Shown in pieces: positions 25,523-34,896 of a stretch of DNA of 64,000 nucleotides (position 1 is its first letter; each line of letters starts with the position of its first letter). Below the pieces are notes generated by a model. That model saw nothing but the letters and a program-made list of their open reading frames with translations. It was not told where the DNA came from and searched no databases. Where the stretch lies: the NCBI RefSeq assembly GCF_918797505.1, contig NC_092793.1:42334243-42398242 (forward strand). Reading direction: 5' to 3'. The translations under genes and the position numbers were made by a program. Origin of the DNA: Bemisia tabaci (lineage: Eukaryota > Arthropoda > Insecta > Hemiptera > Aleyrodidae).

Positions 25523-25784
25523 ACCGCAATCACACGCTGAATGTGGGAGCTGAATGTGGCTTGAATGTGGAAGTCATCGGCCCGATGCCTGAATTTTGCG
25601 CGTGACGCGCAAAATTCAGCAACCGTTCTCAGCAACCATCGGACCAATTTTGAATTTTTCTGAACTATTCGAGTAGATTTGATACACATCTGGATGAAAA
25701 TAACTCGAATTTGCTAAATTTCAGCCGTTGGGCGATGACTGTTGACTTCCACATTCAGGTGCTAAATTCAGCGTCTGATTGCGG
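25523..25784. mobile_element. Small TIR element (MITE), about 260 bp
   Basis: ACCGCAATCACACGCTGAAT at the left is inverted at the right (ending ATTGCGG at 25783). Further inverted pairs include CTGAATGTGGAAGTCA. At its core a perfect hairpin (25590-25618) carries TGAATTTTGCGCG and its complement. Non-coding. Confidence 0.65.
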
Positions 25785-25885
25785 CATCATGCAAGATACA
25801 TCAGACATAGTTTTTCAACCTTTTTAGTTTAAAGAGGAAATATTTCTGTTAGTGTTGATTTAAATTGATGGCACAGTAAAATTAC

Positions 25886-26101
25886 CCGGAGATTGGTATT
25901 TGTATTGTCCAAGCTACACTTGGAGTTTCTGTTTGGGGCAGTTTCAAATCATTCCAGTGCCACCCATATATTTCTCCAACAGATCCCACAATTAGAAACA
26001 AAGGTGAGGAAAATAGTGCACAAATTCGCTTAGAACAAGATACCTTATGTGTTGGTTGTATGCACATCTCTCCGGACAAGGAAATACAATTTTTCCTCAG
26101 G
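25886..26101 (-). CDS. THOC6: THOC6 exon, N-terminal WD repeat
   Basis: This 216-nt exon has acceptor TTTTTTTCAG (26102-26103) and donor GTAATT (25885 downward). It encodes LRKNCISLSGEMC, then PLFLIVGSVGEIYGWHWNDL and VAWTIQIPI. The GSVGEI.GW.W block followed by a tryptophan-led (I/V)P segment matches the first complete blade of THOC6. The exon begins with the third base of a codon, so at least one coding exon lies upstream (higher coordinates) and was not identified. A possible upstream open block at 26266-26340 ends in a GTAGGT donor of compatible phase, but its residues do not resemble THOC6. Confidence 0.8.
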
Positions 26102-26773
26102 CTGAAAAAAAGCAAGTAGGTACTCAGATTAATTGAAAACAAACAAAGCAAACCTTAAATTCAAACAGAAGAACACATTAGGGGCAATGGCAAAGACAAT
26201 AAAAAAATACTAAAATCGGCATGATAAAAAGAAAATATATATACCTACCATGCTCTCATGTCTTGAATAAAAAAGTTATACGTGGCCTCATCATTTATCA
26301 TCAAAAAACTAACACTGAAGTCATCGAGTGGAAATTTAAAGGGGACCCATTTCTGGACTGAGCTTCTAGGCCCAGAAATCCCAACTTCGGTCCTAGGACA
26401 TAACTCTCACTATAAGAAGCTATGCTTAAACACCTACAATTTTGTATCCAATTAAAAAATCAAATCAGGGCTAAAAATTGGAGTAATTGGAGCACTCCTG
26501 TGGAGTGGATCCCAGAAATTTGCGTAACGCACAAAATTTGATAATTGAGAGGCTTAAAGAAGGCGTCTAGGTGCAGTTTTTGCTATTCTGAGTAATATGT
26601 GTTAGAATTTTCAAAATTAAATAGGTCCTTAAGGCACGAAAAAGTTTAAACTGAATTTTGATGCTTAAAAATTGGAATTTGGGAGCTTTTAACGGAATAT
26701 GCATTAAGACTAGTATTACTTGAAATCAATAACACCTCAATATGTTAAAAAACGGCTTATATGCGCCTTGTTC
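26102..26773. other. THOC6 upstream intron or 5' flank
   Basis: No recognised exon. An open block on the minus strand at about 26266-26370 has a possible acceptor and donor, but its product is not recognisable. Confidence 0.35.
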
Positions 26774-27007
26774 TTCAAGCCCCTCATTATTAACTAACTG
26801 GCGAAAAGCCCGCGACTGAAGTCACGGGACTAGATGCTCCGCACTTGTATACGTTGATCATTCTATCCCCTCTGTACAGGGTGTTCCAAAAGTCCCTTCC
26901 ATAGTACAGAGGGGATGGAATGATCAACAGATGCAATTGCGGAGCATTTAGTCCCGTGACTTCAGTCGCGGGCTTTTCGCTAATTGGTTAATAATGAAGG
27001 GATTGAA
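26774..27007. mobile_element. Hairpin MITE, 234 bp
   Basis: A near-perfect palindrome. Arms of about 90 bp centre on GCGAAAAGCCCGCGACTGAA and continue through GTCACGGGACTA and TGCTCCGCA. The flank-proximal CTCATTATTAAC is also inverted. The loop contains ACAGGGTGTTCCAAAAGTCCC, the CAGGGTG-type terminal motif seen on other elements here. Non-coding. Confidence 0.75.
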
Positions 27008-27220
27008 GGTCAAGCAGCTGTGACAGCAAGCTGTGGTGAAAGCAGCCTGTCTAGGAGACGGTACTCCAAGATCAAACCCGGGTCCTCCAGGTTGGGGGTT
27101 GGGGCATCGGGCTAACTCCCCGATACCCGGAAAAAACGTAATGTTAAAAAACCTAAAAAAGATAGCCTCGGTGATAATGGGAAAAAACGGATTTTGCGAC
27201 ACAAACTACGGAAAAGGACT

Positions 27221-28140
27221 ATGGTTTTTGGAACATGGAATGTACAGGGCATTTCTAATAAAATGACAAGAGGTTGTATCGGAGGTAAAAAAGTATAATG
27301 TAGATGTCGCCGTGTTAACAGAAACGAAAAAGAAAGGCACAGGATCAGAAAACTTAGGCTGCTATGATCTGTTCAATAGTGGTGTCAGCAAAGATCAACG
27401 CGCACAGCAAGGAGTCGCCATACTTATTCGGAAAAATTTGCGTCCGTCCATAACTACTAGGGAAGCAGTAGACCAGCGGATCATCAGAATGCATCTTACA
27501 CTGCATGGTCACAAGGTGGCCTCGTTAGGAGTATATGGTGTGAATGGTGATGCTCCCGCCAATCTAAAGGATCAGTTCTTTGAGCAACTCAAAGACGAGG
27601 TTCTGAAGGTGGGAAGGACAAGAGAGGTCATTATCATGGGAGATTTGAATGGTAGAACCGGACGAAAGAATGGTTCTCAAGTCGTTGGATCTTTTGGTGA
27701 AGAGGGGGTGAATGACAACGGTGCACGCATCATTGATATGTGTGAACAGAACGAGTTGAAAATACTGCACGGATTCTACCAACATCGAGATATCCATAAG
27801 TATACTTGGCTTCAGCAAACTCGGGAGCTGAAGTCAATCATCGACTCCGCGGTCACCAGACAAACGAGTGCCATGAAGGTTCAACAAGTGAGAGTTTGCC
27901 GGGGTTCTCCTGTGGTAGTGATCACCATTTTCTCAAGGCGGAGATTGCATTTCCGGTTAAGTATGAGCTGCAGAGGAATACTTTGCAACATCAGAAGTGC
28001 CAGCCACAAGGAACAAAGATCGAACAAGTGCACTACAACATTGATAGCTTACAGCATGAAAGCGTGAAAGCGCTCTACAGGAAGCGGCTGGATGAGAAAC
28101 TGGGAGTAGAAACTTTCGATACTGCAGAAGAGCTGGAGTA
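27221..28140 (+). pseudogene. LINE endonuclease domain (exonuclease-endonuclease-phosphatase fold)
   Basis: It starts with MVFGTWNVQGISNKM at 27221, a typical APE-type endonuclease opening. An extra base near 27268 shifts the frame. The main frame from 27312 carries VLTETKKKGTG just upstream, YDLFNSGVSKDQRAQQGVAI, VIIMGDLNGRTGR (catalytic GDLN) and TWLQQTRELKSIID. A second shift near 27900 leads to GSDHHFLKAEIAF, the SDH catalytic end. The frames overlap between 27806 and 28067. It nicked target DNA in the ancestral element. Confidence 0.85.
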
Positions 28141-28165
28141 GAAACTTTCGATACTGCAGAAGAGT
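28106..28165 (+). repeat. 30-bp tandem duplication inside the LINE
   Basis: GGAGTAGAAACTTTCGATAC and the following 10 bases occur twice in direct succession. The second copy introduces a TAG stop in the frame read from upstream. Confidence 0.85.
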
Positions 28166-29492
28166 TGTATCAGTTCATCAAAAGTTGTATACATTCAGCT
28201 GCGAAGGAAGCCCTGGGTATGTATAATGAGAGCAAGGCTGTACAGAAACCCTACTGGTGGGACAAAGAGGGAGAGGAGGTAATTGAAGAAAAGCGTAGGA
28301 AGTATACCATGACTACCTGGCTTCCAGGACTGCAGACACCCGCGGCGCGTATAGGAAAGCCCAAGCGAGGGATCGTCTTTTAATAGCCAGGAAGAAAAAC
28401 GAGTCTTGGGAGAACAACTGCTCAAGGATTGACACATACCTGGGGAGAAGGAAGAGTGCTGAGAGCTGGAAGCTGATCAAAGGCCTAAGAAGGGACATGA
28501 AACGGAACATTTTATCTCTGATAACAATCTCGCAGCTTGACGAACATTTTAATAAATTATTGACGGAAGGACGACCAGAGTTTCAAACGGGGAATGCTGA
28601 AAATATAGTCGAGGATCACTCAATAGAAATTCAAGTTAAGGAGGTGGTCAAAGCAATTAGGGCATTGATGAATGGAAGAGCTCCTGGGGCAGGGAACATT
28701 CCAGCCGAGTTAATTAAATGTGGGACTGGCAAGTTGGTTAACCATCAGGGATTTGCTGCAGGAGTGCATTGATGGTGATAACATCTCGGAAGAATGGAAA
28801 GAGGCCTGGATAACAGCGTCGCATAAAAAAGTTCCTGTAGTAAACATTAAGTAACATAAAGTAACATTTATGGAAAATTGTTGAAAACAAAGATCGAAGA
28901 GGAGTGGACCCCGTTCGAGGCGGAGGAGCAAGCAGGTTTTAGGACTGGTCGGTCTACCGCTGATCATCTGTTCTGTGTTACCCAGTTAACCGAAAAGAAG
29001 AGGATTGTCGGTCAGGAGCTCCATTTAGTGTTTTTGGATATCGAAAAGGCTTATGATAGTATTCCTCTTGAGAAACTTTGGAAAGTCCTAGAAGAAACTG
29101 GTTTTAGTAAAGGACTTATTGGAGCAGTCAAGCAGTTTTATAGGGGGCTTTTGCCAGATTCAAGTGCCAAGGAAGGCTTTCAGACGGTTTTTTTTGTCAC
29201 CAAGGGGCTTAAGCAGGGATGTTGTCTGTCACCGACGCTATTTAAGATATATCTAGAGCACGTTCTGAAGGAATGTAAAAGAAAGTGTGCCGGAATGGGC
29301 GTCCCTCTGAATGACCAAGAAACACTGTTCACGCTATGTTTTGCTGAAGACCAGGTAGTCATACGTCAAGATCACGATGACGCGGAGTATATGACCCGGA
29401 AGTTGGTTGAGGAGTACCACAAGCGGGGCCTCGAGGTTAGTGTCCGTATAAGACAAAAAAGATGTCAGTCGGGGGTGCTCAGCAAAGCATAG
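28165..29492 (+). pseudogene. LINE reverse transcriptase, RTE-like
   Basis: The linker includes KEALGMYNESKAVQKPYWWD and VVKAIRALMNGRAPGAGNIP, the LINE RT entry motif. From 28878 the frame reads EEEWTPFEAEEQAGFRTGRS, then motif A VFLDIEKAYDSIP, motif B TKGLKQGCCLSPTLFKIYLE and motif C CFAEDQVVI (29340-29351). The usual motif C is FADD, so the first catalytic aspartate is replaced by glutamate here. Frame breaks occur near 28380, 28770 and 28860. A non-functional remnant. Confidence 0.85.
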
Positions 29493-29893
29493 TCCTGGAG
29501 GATGATCAACATATAGAAAGTTGCGAACAATACAAGTACCTGGGGGTGAAGCTGACTTCGGATGGGAAGTTGGATCAGGCCATTCGGGACCGTAATCTTC
29601 AAGGAAGGAAAGCCATCGCCATGCTTAATGGGATTCTTTGGGACCAAAGGATTTCCAAGGACCACAAAAAGAGGATTTTTAACTCGGTTGTCAAGCCTAT
29701 AATCACCTGTGGCAGTGAAGTGTGGCAGTTGAAGAAGCGGACCCAAGAAATGATCAAGGCGACCGAGATGGATTTCTGGCGAGGATCGGCTGGAATCTCG
29801 AGGAGAGTACGTGTCAGGAATGAACGTGTCCGAGAGATAATGGGCGTTGAGGGGACGATTGTGCACAATATCATGACCAAGCAATTGGTATGA
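29462..29893 (+). pseudogene. LINE ORF2 C-terminal region
   Basis: This 143-residue frame directly follows the RT with a one-step frame change. It contains SCEQYKYLGVKLTSDGKLD, GRKAIAMLNGILWDQRISK, VVKPIITCGSEVWQLKKRTQ and MDFWRGSAGISRRVRVRNERV. These are the YLG.(K/T), L.YG.E.W and (RR).DR.RNE-type blocks that follow RT in RTE-like and related LINEs. It ends TAA-free at TGA 29891. Confidence 0.8.
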
Positions 29894-30229
29894 TATGGGC
29901 ATGTGCAGAGAATGGCTGATACCAGGTTGCCGAAGAAGGTGTTGGAGTGGGTCCCCCCCCCCCTCCCACAGGTAGGCGATGGAGAGGGCGTCCGGCCGAA
30001 CGGTGGGTAGAGGGCATCCGTGAAGAGATAGAGATGCCAGCTTCCGGAGGATCTCTACCACGACAGATTTCTGTGGAGAGTAGGCGTCGCAGCGCGCCCT
30101 AGCGTGCCGTAAAAGCGGCTTATACATACATACATTGAAGGACAAGGCGGGGTCTGCAGCTCCTCCCCAAAAAGTAGCTTACATTAATTTATGAATATCC
30201 CCAAAGTTTCGTTTCAAAATATTCACTAG

Positions 30230-30766
30230 TAAGTAAGGGCCGGGCTGGCCGGCGAGGCGCCCTCAAGGGGCCAAGGCAACTGGCAGGAACCCTGCCGTCG
30301 TGCACCCCGAAGTTGGACCGTGCCTCATAACTTCGTACTATTGATACATTGTGTATCCTCTATATTCCCGCAAGGCTCAGCGGCCGTCTGATAGCCAACG
30401 GAAGGTCTCATCAAAGACTGGCAGACGCTGCAGAGCACGGACTTTCGGAGCACGGCCATGCCTCCACCGAGTTGGACTGTGTTGTTGCAATCTACATTGA
30501 TAGGTAGCGCTGGCAGTAGCGCACACTACGAGCGATTACCGATTGTTCACAACCCAGCCGAACAGTGCAGACGGATTACATACTGGGTGACTATGTCCCT
30601 CCCGCACCCTGTTACCTCGAAGGGTCAGGGCATTGGAGTGGCATAGTCATCCACAGTCACGATGACTGATATTTGAGTGTCCTCAAATATCAGTCACCTC
30701 CGGGGATTGAACCCGGGACCTCAGTGTTGGCAGCGAACTGCCTTGACCACTACACCACTGAGGCTG
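30230..30766 (-). mobile_element. tRNA-derived SINE with 16-bp target duplication
   Basis: It is flanked by identical TCAAAATATTCACTAG at 30214-30229 and 30767-30782. On the minus strand the head is tRNA-like: A box TGGTGTAGTGGTCAAGG and B box GGGTTCAATCCC. It is followed by a roughly 400-bp body and a TTACTTACT-type tail at the low-coordinate end. The head also carries a hairpin, TGATATTTGAGGACACTCAAATATCA. The intact target duplication indicates a well-preserved insertion. Confidence 0.88.
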
Positions 30767-30782
30767 TCAAAATATTCACTAG

Positions 30783-32556
30783 GTAAAAGTTTAGTGAAGG
30801 TGGAAGGGACTTTAAGGACCTCCTGAATAGTCAGTGGGCATACGTGTTCCCGTGTGAATGTTTGTGAAGGCATACTGTGTCATACGTTAATATTTTCGTT
30901 TTAATGTCTGTAAACAGAAAATTGATGATGGTTGTCTCAAATTGCATGCAGCCCCCCTCCCTCCCTATTGAAAATGGCAATTTTAGTGTAAAAAATTGAA
31001 GTTTCAGAATACGTCGAGTCAAATGTTAATTCTTACGTATTATAGATCGTAGAACCGAAATTTTAGTCGGAAGTTATCCTGAGGGTCATTTTCAAGCCAA
31101 CTTCTCAGATGGCGGCCAAAATACCACTCAGGGGTACTAATTTGCCTATACAGGTCTAGATGGTGGATTAGGTTTTCAGGGTCGTAGAGCCCGAAAATAA
31201 AGTTCAGTTTTCGCTGCGGCTTTCAAGGAACCGGAAAATCAATAATGGCGCCCAAAATTGCCGCCAGTTTTGCGGCTGAAACAACATTTTAGCGCAGCTA
31301 TGACTAACAATACTTTCAAACTTAAGTTTTGTAGGTCAAGAAGTTCACATAGAAAATCAAATGTTTACTCCTACAAATAATTAAGCATCCGAATCGAAAA
31401 TGGCTGCCGTCATAGTTACCCAGTTAGAGGCGCAGACCGCTAAATGACAATTGTTTTGCCAAAAAAGGAGTTTCGGTAACAGCCAGTTATGGGCCTATGC
31501 CCTAAAATTCATAAATTCTACGATTTTTTGCTCATTGGACGTCTAAATTTTACGGAAAGTATCATGATTTGGTCATTTTCGGTCCATAATGGGGGTCGAG
31601 TACTGGCTAAAACATAAGTCTGAAAGCCGATTTTGGCGAACAATGCGGGTTTTTTGCCATTCAACACGCTGTTTCAAAACGCTCCCATTGGAGAAGCTTT
31701 TCCTTCGAGTATATTCATTTAGGATGTGAGATAGCCACGTTGGCCAATTTTAGTCCATTTCAATCCTTGCGCTCATAATTAGATATAACTTTTGAGAATA
31801 TTTTCGTTTTTCATCATTATTTAAAATGGGTGATCTTTAACCAGAATCAGATTCCTTGGCGGAAAATGTACGGAGCTGGTCAAAACCTTCCTCCAAAATT
31901 GTTTACCCCAAAACCGCCATTTTGGCCGCCATCTTGAATTGGGGGGGTGCATGAAATTTGATATGACCTTCATAAATTTTCTTTTTCTGGACATCAAAAC
32001 GAAAAGAGTTGTGTACGACACATTATGCCATCACGAACGTTCACACGGAACGCATGTTTTGTTCCGTTTGCCTCCTGACTAATAATAGTGACCTGCTCTC
32101 CGTCTACACATTCCTTTCGTTCCCGATAAATTTCGTTACAATAAATTTAACTCATTCAAACTTTGCAGTATCATCATCATCTCTTTTGGTCAAATAAAGG
32201 TCTATATCAAATTTGGGTTCAATCGCACTTACCGTTTTTCTATAAACGGACATTAACTTAAGTGCCCTACTTGCGCTGCTTTCCACCTGAGGATTTTTTA
32301 AAAAAAAAATTGTCAGTCGTTGGTAACTTTAGTTTTTATTGATCTGATCTTTTATTTCAATTCGAACATTGGATTTATTACTTGAATAGAGTCCACCTTT
32401 CTTTTTTCGCACAAAGGAACGTTATCATTTTCTTCTTTCATATTCCATCCTTCATCGTCTATCTTTATCGATTTGCATCATTCACCAGGTCAAGTCATCA
32501 AATTCTGCACTGTCTTTTTCTATATATTTACATACATATCTAATCAATCATTGTTA
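30783..32556. other. No recognised gene
   Basis: AT-rich sequence with repeated short GGCGGCCAAAAT/GCCGCCATTTTGG-like blocks (near 31110, 31250, 31910). These suggest old repeat copies. No domain, splice-linked frame or RNA gene is visible. Confidence 0.4.
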
Positions 32557-32567
32557 GGTTAGAGGTT

Positions 32568-32846
32568 GCCGGCCAGGTTGGCCTAGTGGTTAGCGCGTCT
32601 GACTCTAGGTCAATAGGTCCCGGGTTCGAATCCCGGTGGTGGCGACAAATTTTCATGGAACTGACGAGTGGATCTGTAAGCAGAATTCGCTCGGCCTTAA
32701 TCCGTGAAAATTTGTAAGCCCGAGCATGGATGTCTACCAAACTCCCTGATGTCTTCGGACAATAAATAGTGCCTATAGATGGCTGTAGATTCCTAAAGGA
32801 ATAGAAGCCACTAAACTCTCAATAAAAAAAAAAAAAAAAAAAAAAA
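32568..32846 (+). mobile_element. tRNA-derived SINE with poly(A) tail and target duplication
   Basis: It is flanked by GGTTAGAGGTT at 32557-32567 and 32848-32858. The head has A box TTGGCCTAGTGGTTAGCGCG and B box GGGTTCGAATCCC. A body of about 190 bp follows, then a poly(A) tail of about 24 bases (32824-32847). The A and B boxes form an internal Pol III promoter. It is not a functional tRNA gene because the body continues past the tRNA 3' end. Confidence 0.9.
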
Positions 32847-32858
32847 AGGTTAGAGGTT

Positions 32859-33449
32859 ATGTTACTTTCTTTTGTTTCCATTATTCAATCCTCCTCCCCC
32901 TTCCCTGTTTCTATCTATTAGCGTATATTCCGTAGGAAATACACTATTGCGTTCTCTCCTGGTGGCAGACCTGGACCAAATATCATGTAATGAGCATCGA
33001 TCACGGGTCGTAGATTACGAATATGTACGCAGTTTGAATTCATTTTTATATACAGGGTGATCCAGACCACCGGTCCACTATCTTTTTCTCGAAAAAGGCG
33101 GAAAATTGAGTTTCGGGACAAAATCTTGGGGGAAATCAATCGGGAAAATCTACCCCAAAGAATCGAATGAAAATATTTTTAGCCCCCCAAAATGGTCCCT
33201 TGGGGGTGTTTTGGGGGGGGGGGCCCTCCCGTTTCTGGCGATTTTCAAATAGGAAGGGTACATTTTGACTTCAAATTCGGAATCGACGCCAACAATAAGA
33301 AAATTTTCCTCTTTGTACTTTTTCCCTAAACCCCCATTTTTTTGAGTTACGGGGCATTTTTAGGTATTTATGGGGCAACTTTCAATTCGATGCTGTAAGC
33401 GGTCAAATTATTCTTTCAAGATCTAAAAATTATTGATGTGCCCTATGAT
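32859..33449. other. No gene; CAGGGTG-type end at 33051
   Basis: A TACAGGGTGATCCAGACCACC sequence at 33051 resembles terminal motifs elsewhere in the window, but no inverted partner was found nearby. There is a G tract near 33213-33224. No coding. Confidence 0.4.
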
Positions 33450-33850
33450 CCCAGTTGCTCCGAAATGTTGGGAGCCACGACCCCTCAAAAGTTTTGGGGC
33501 TTTGGAGGGCCTTAAGTCGAAAATTTCAAACAGCAATGGTATGTTTTGACTTCAGATATGCATTCTACGCGAAAAGTTACGTAGAATTGATATGGCGCAT
33601 GGCCTGTTTGCTTCAAATTTTTTCCCCCTTATTTTCTGCAAAAATATACGGCTTCTTATGGGGAAATGGGGTTCTTCAGTAATTTGGAGCAAACAGGCCG
33701 TGCGCCATATCAATTCTACGTAACTGTTCGCGTAGAATGCATATCTGAAGTCAAAACATACCATTGCTATTTGAAATTTTCGACTTACGGCCCTCCAAAG
33801 CCCCAAAACTTTTGAGGGGTCGTGGCTCCCAACATTGTGGAGCAACAGGG
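33450..33850. repeat. Palindrome, 400 bp
   Basis: Arms 33450-33620 and 33683-33850 are inverted with few mismatches. Shared blocks include TTGGGAGCCACGACCCCTCA, CAAAAGTTTTGGGGCTTTGG, and AGAATTGATATGGCGCATGG and its complement. The loop is about 60 bp. It could fold into a long hairpin. Non-coding. Confidence 0.8.
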
Positions 33851-34896
33851 ATAGGGAGCAACAGGGAGCGAGAAAGAATACGAAAAACTGTCAATTTCTG
33901 TAATCTTTATTCCCGTTTATGACTCCATGAGGGGGGGGGGGGGTTGTCTTGACTCTCAGTATATAGGGACTCTACCCCTTCCCAAGAAAATGGCACGGAA
34001 CGCCGGTTTCTTTAAGTTAATTTTTCCAGAGGATGCCTGTTTCCTAGGGTGCGGAATATTCCTATGCTAAAAAAGGTTGGAAAAGCTCAGCTCTCCGGTT
34101 TCCAATGGTTGCCAATACATAAGAAAATAATTCCTGTGAAGTTCCAGACCAATCGGAGCATATTTAGAACTTCCGCCGGCGACTTTTTTTTAAAAAAAAA
34201 AAAAAAAAATCGAGTTTTCAAATTTTGCCACTGAATAGCCCGCCCTGTGATCAAAAATAGCTTTTTTCTGCAAGAAAAACGGGTTGTAGCGAAAAAGTGC
34301 AAATTTTCAAAATTATAGACCGTAACATTTTACAAAAGAAGTATATAATATGTGAAGAGAAGTTTTAAAAACATCACCGGTAAAATTCATCCATCGGGAC
34401 AGCTCTTCTCCAAGCTAAAAAAAAATGTACTTGCACTCCGATGGTACATGCGAAAAGAAAAACTCCAAAACTGAAAACACGACAACCCTGCTAATGTACT
34501 TGCTCCCTACAATTGCGTGGAGAGTTTGTTTTGATGTAGAGGTGGACTCACAGGACAGCGTGGGATATCCCCTTCATTTTAACTCAATTTGAGCGCTTTT
34601 TTTGAGCTTGGGAGTTGATTTCAGAGAAAACCAGTGGCACCACTATGTTTCTCGCGAACTTTTAAATAAAAACTAGTAGTCAAATCGCGAATTCCTTACA
34701 CATGCAACATCTCCATTGGCATTTACTTATTTGACGATTCCATACGCAACAAACATATTGGACTTGGCAAACTTTTTCTTCAGACTTCACGCGTCACACT
34801 AGGGATGGCATTGATTTGACGTTTCAGACGCTCCATTAGAGAAAAGAAAACTGACAATTTTCGCCCCTTCTTTCTAAATTTTTGATATTAAGTATA
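33851..34896. repeat. Region of dispersed repeat fragments shared with 62840-63500
   Basis: 33885-33990 matches 63419-63500 in the same orientation (CAATTTCTGTAATCTTTATT, then TGACTCCATGAGGGGG and TGTCTTGACTCTCAGTATA). 34497-34760 matches 62840-63090 in inverted orientation (GAGAGTTTGTTTTGATGTAG, GTGGACTC, GGGATATCCCC). Both are interspersed repeat copies of unknown class. No coding. Confidence 0.7.

Larger units (their letters stand above)
21047..25885. other. THOC6 intron (exons 25886-26101 to 20856-21046)
   Basis: A 4.8-kb intron. It holds the foldback 21361-22246, the minisatellite 23542-24155, an inverted-repeat element 24683-25509 and a small TIR element 25523-25784. The stretch 22247-23541 is unclassified; 22540-22800 is GC-richer but without a readable frame. 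Confidence 0.65.
27010..30140 (+). mobile_element. RTE-like non-LTR retrotransposon (CFDP2-type endonuclease plus RT), decayed
   Basis: In order: an AP-type endonuclease (27221-28140), a linker (28165-28770), a reverse transcriptase (28878-29492) and a C-terminal region (29462-29893). It ends near a short TACATACATACAT repeat (30121-30135), and simple-repeat tails are typical of RTE-type LINEs. Frameshifts, an in-frame duplication and a changed catalytic motif show that the copy is dead. The many annotated 'craniofacial development protein 2-like' genes in insect genomes come from this kind of endonuclease. Confidence 0.85.

Noticed and set aside
26266..26370. Upstream THOC6 exon on the minus strand
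   Set aside because: It has a plausible acceptor, a GTAGGT donor and compatible phase, but its residues (for example PLDDFSVSFLMINDEATYNF) do not resemble the THOC6 N-terminus. Left unassigned.
32568..32650. A functional tRNA gene
   Set aside because: A and B boxes are present, but the sequence continues into a SINE body with poly(A) tail and target duplication.
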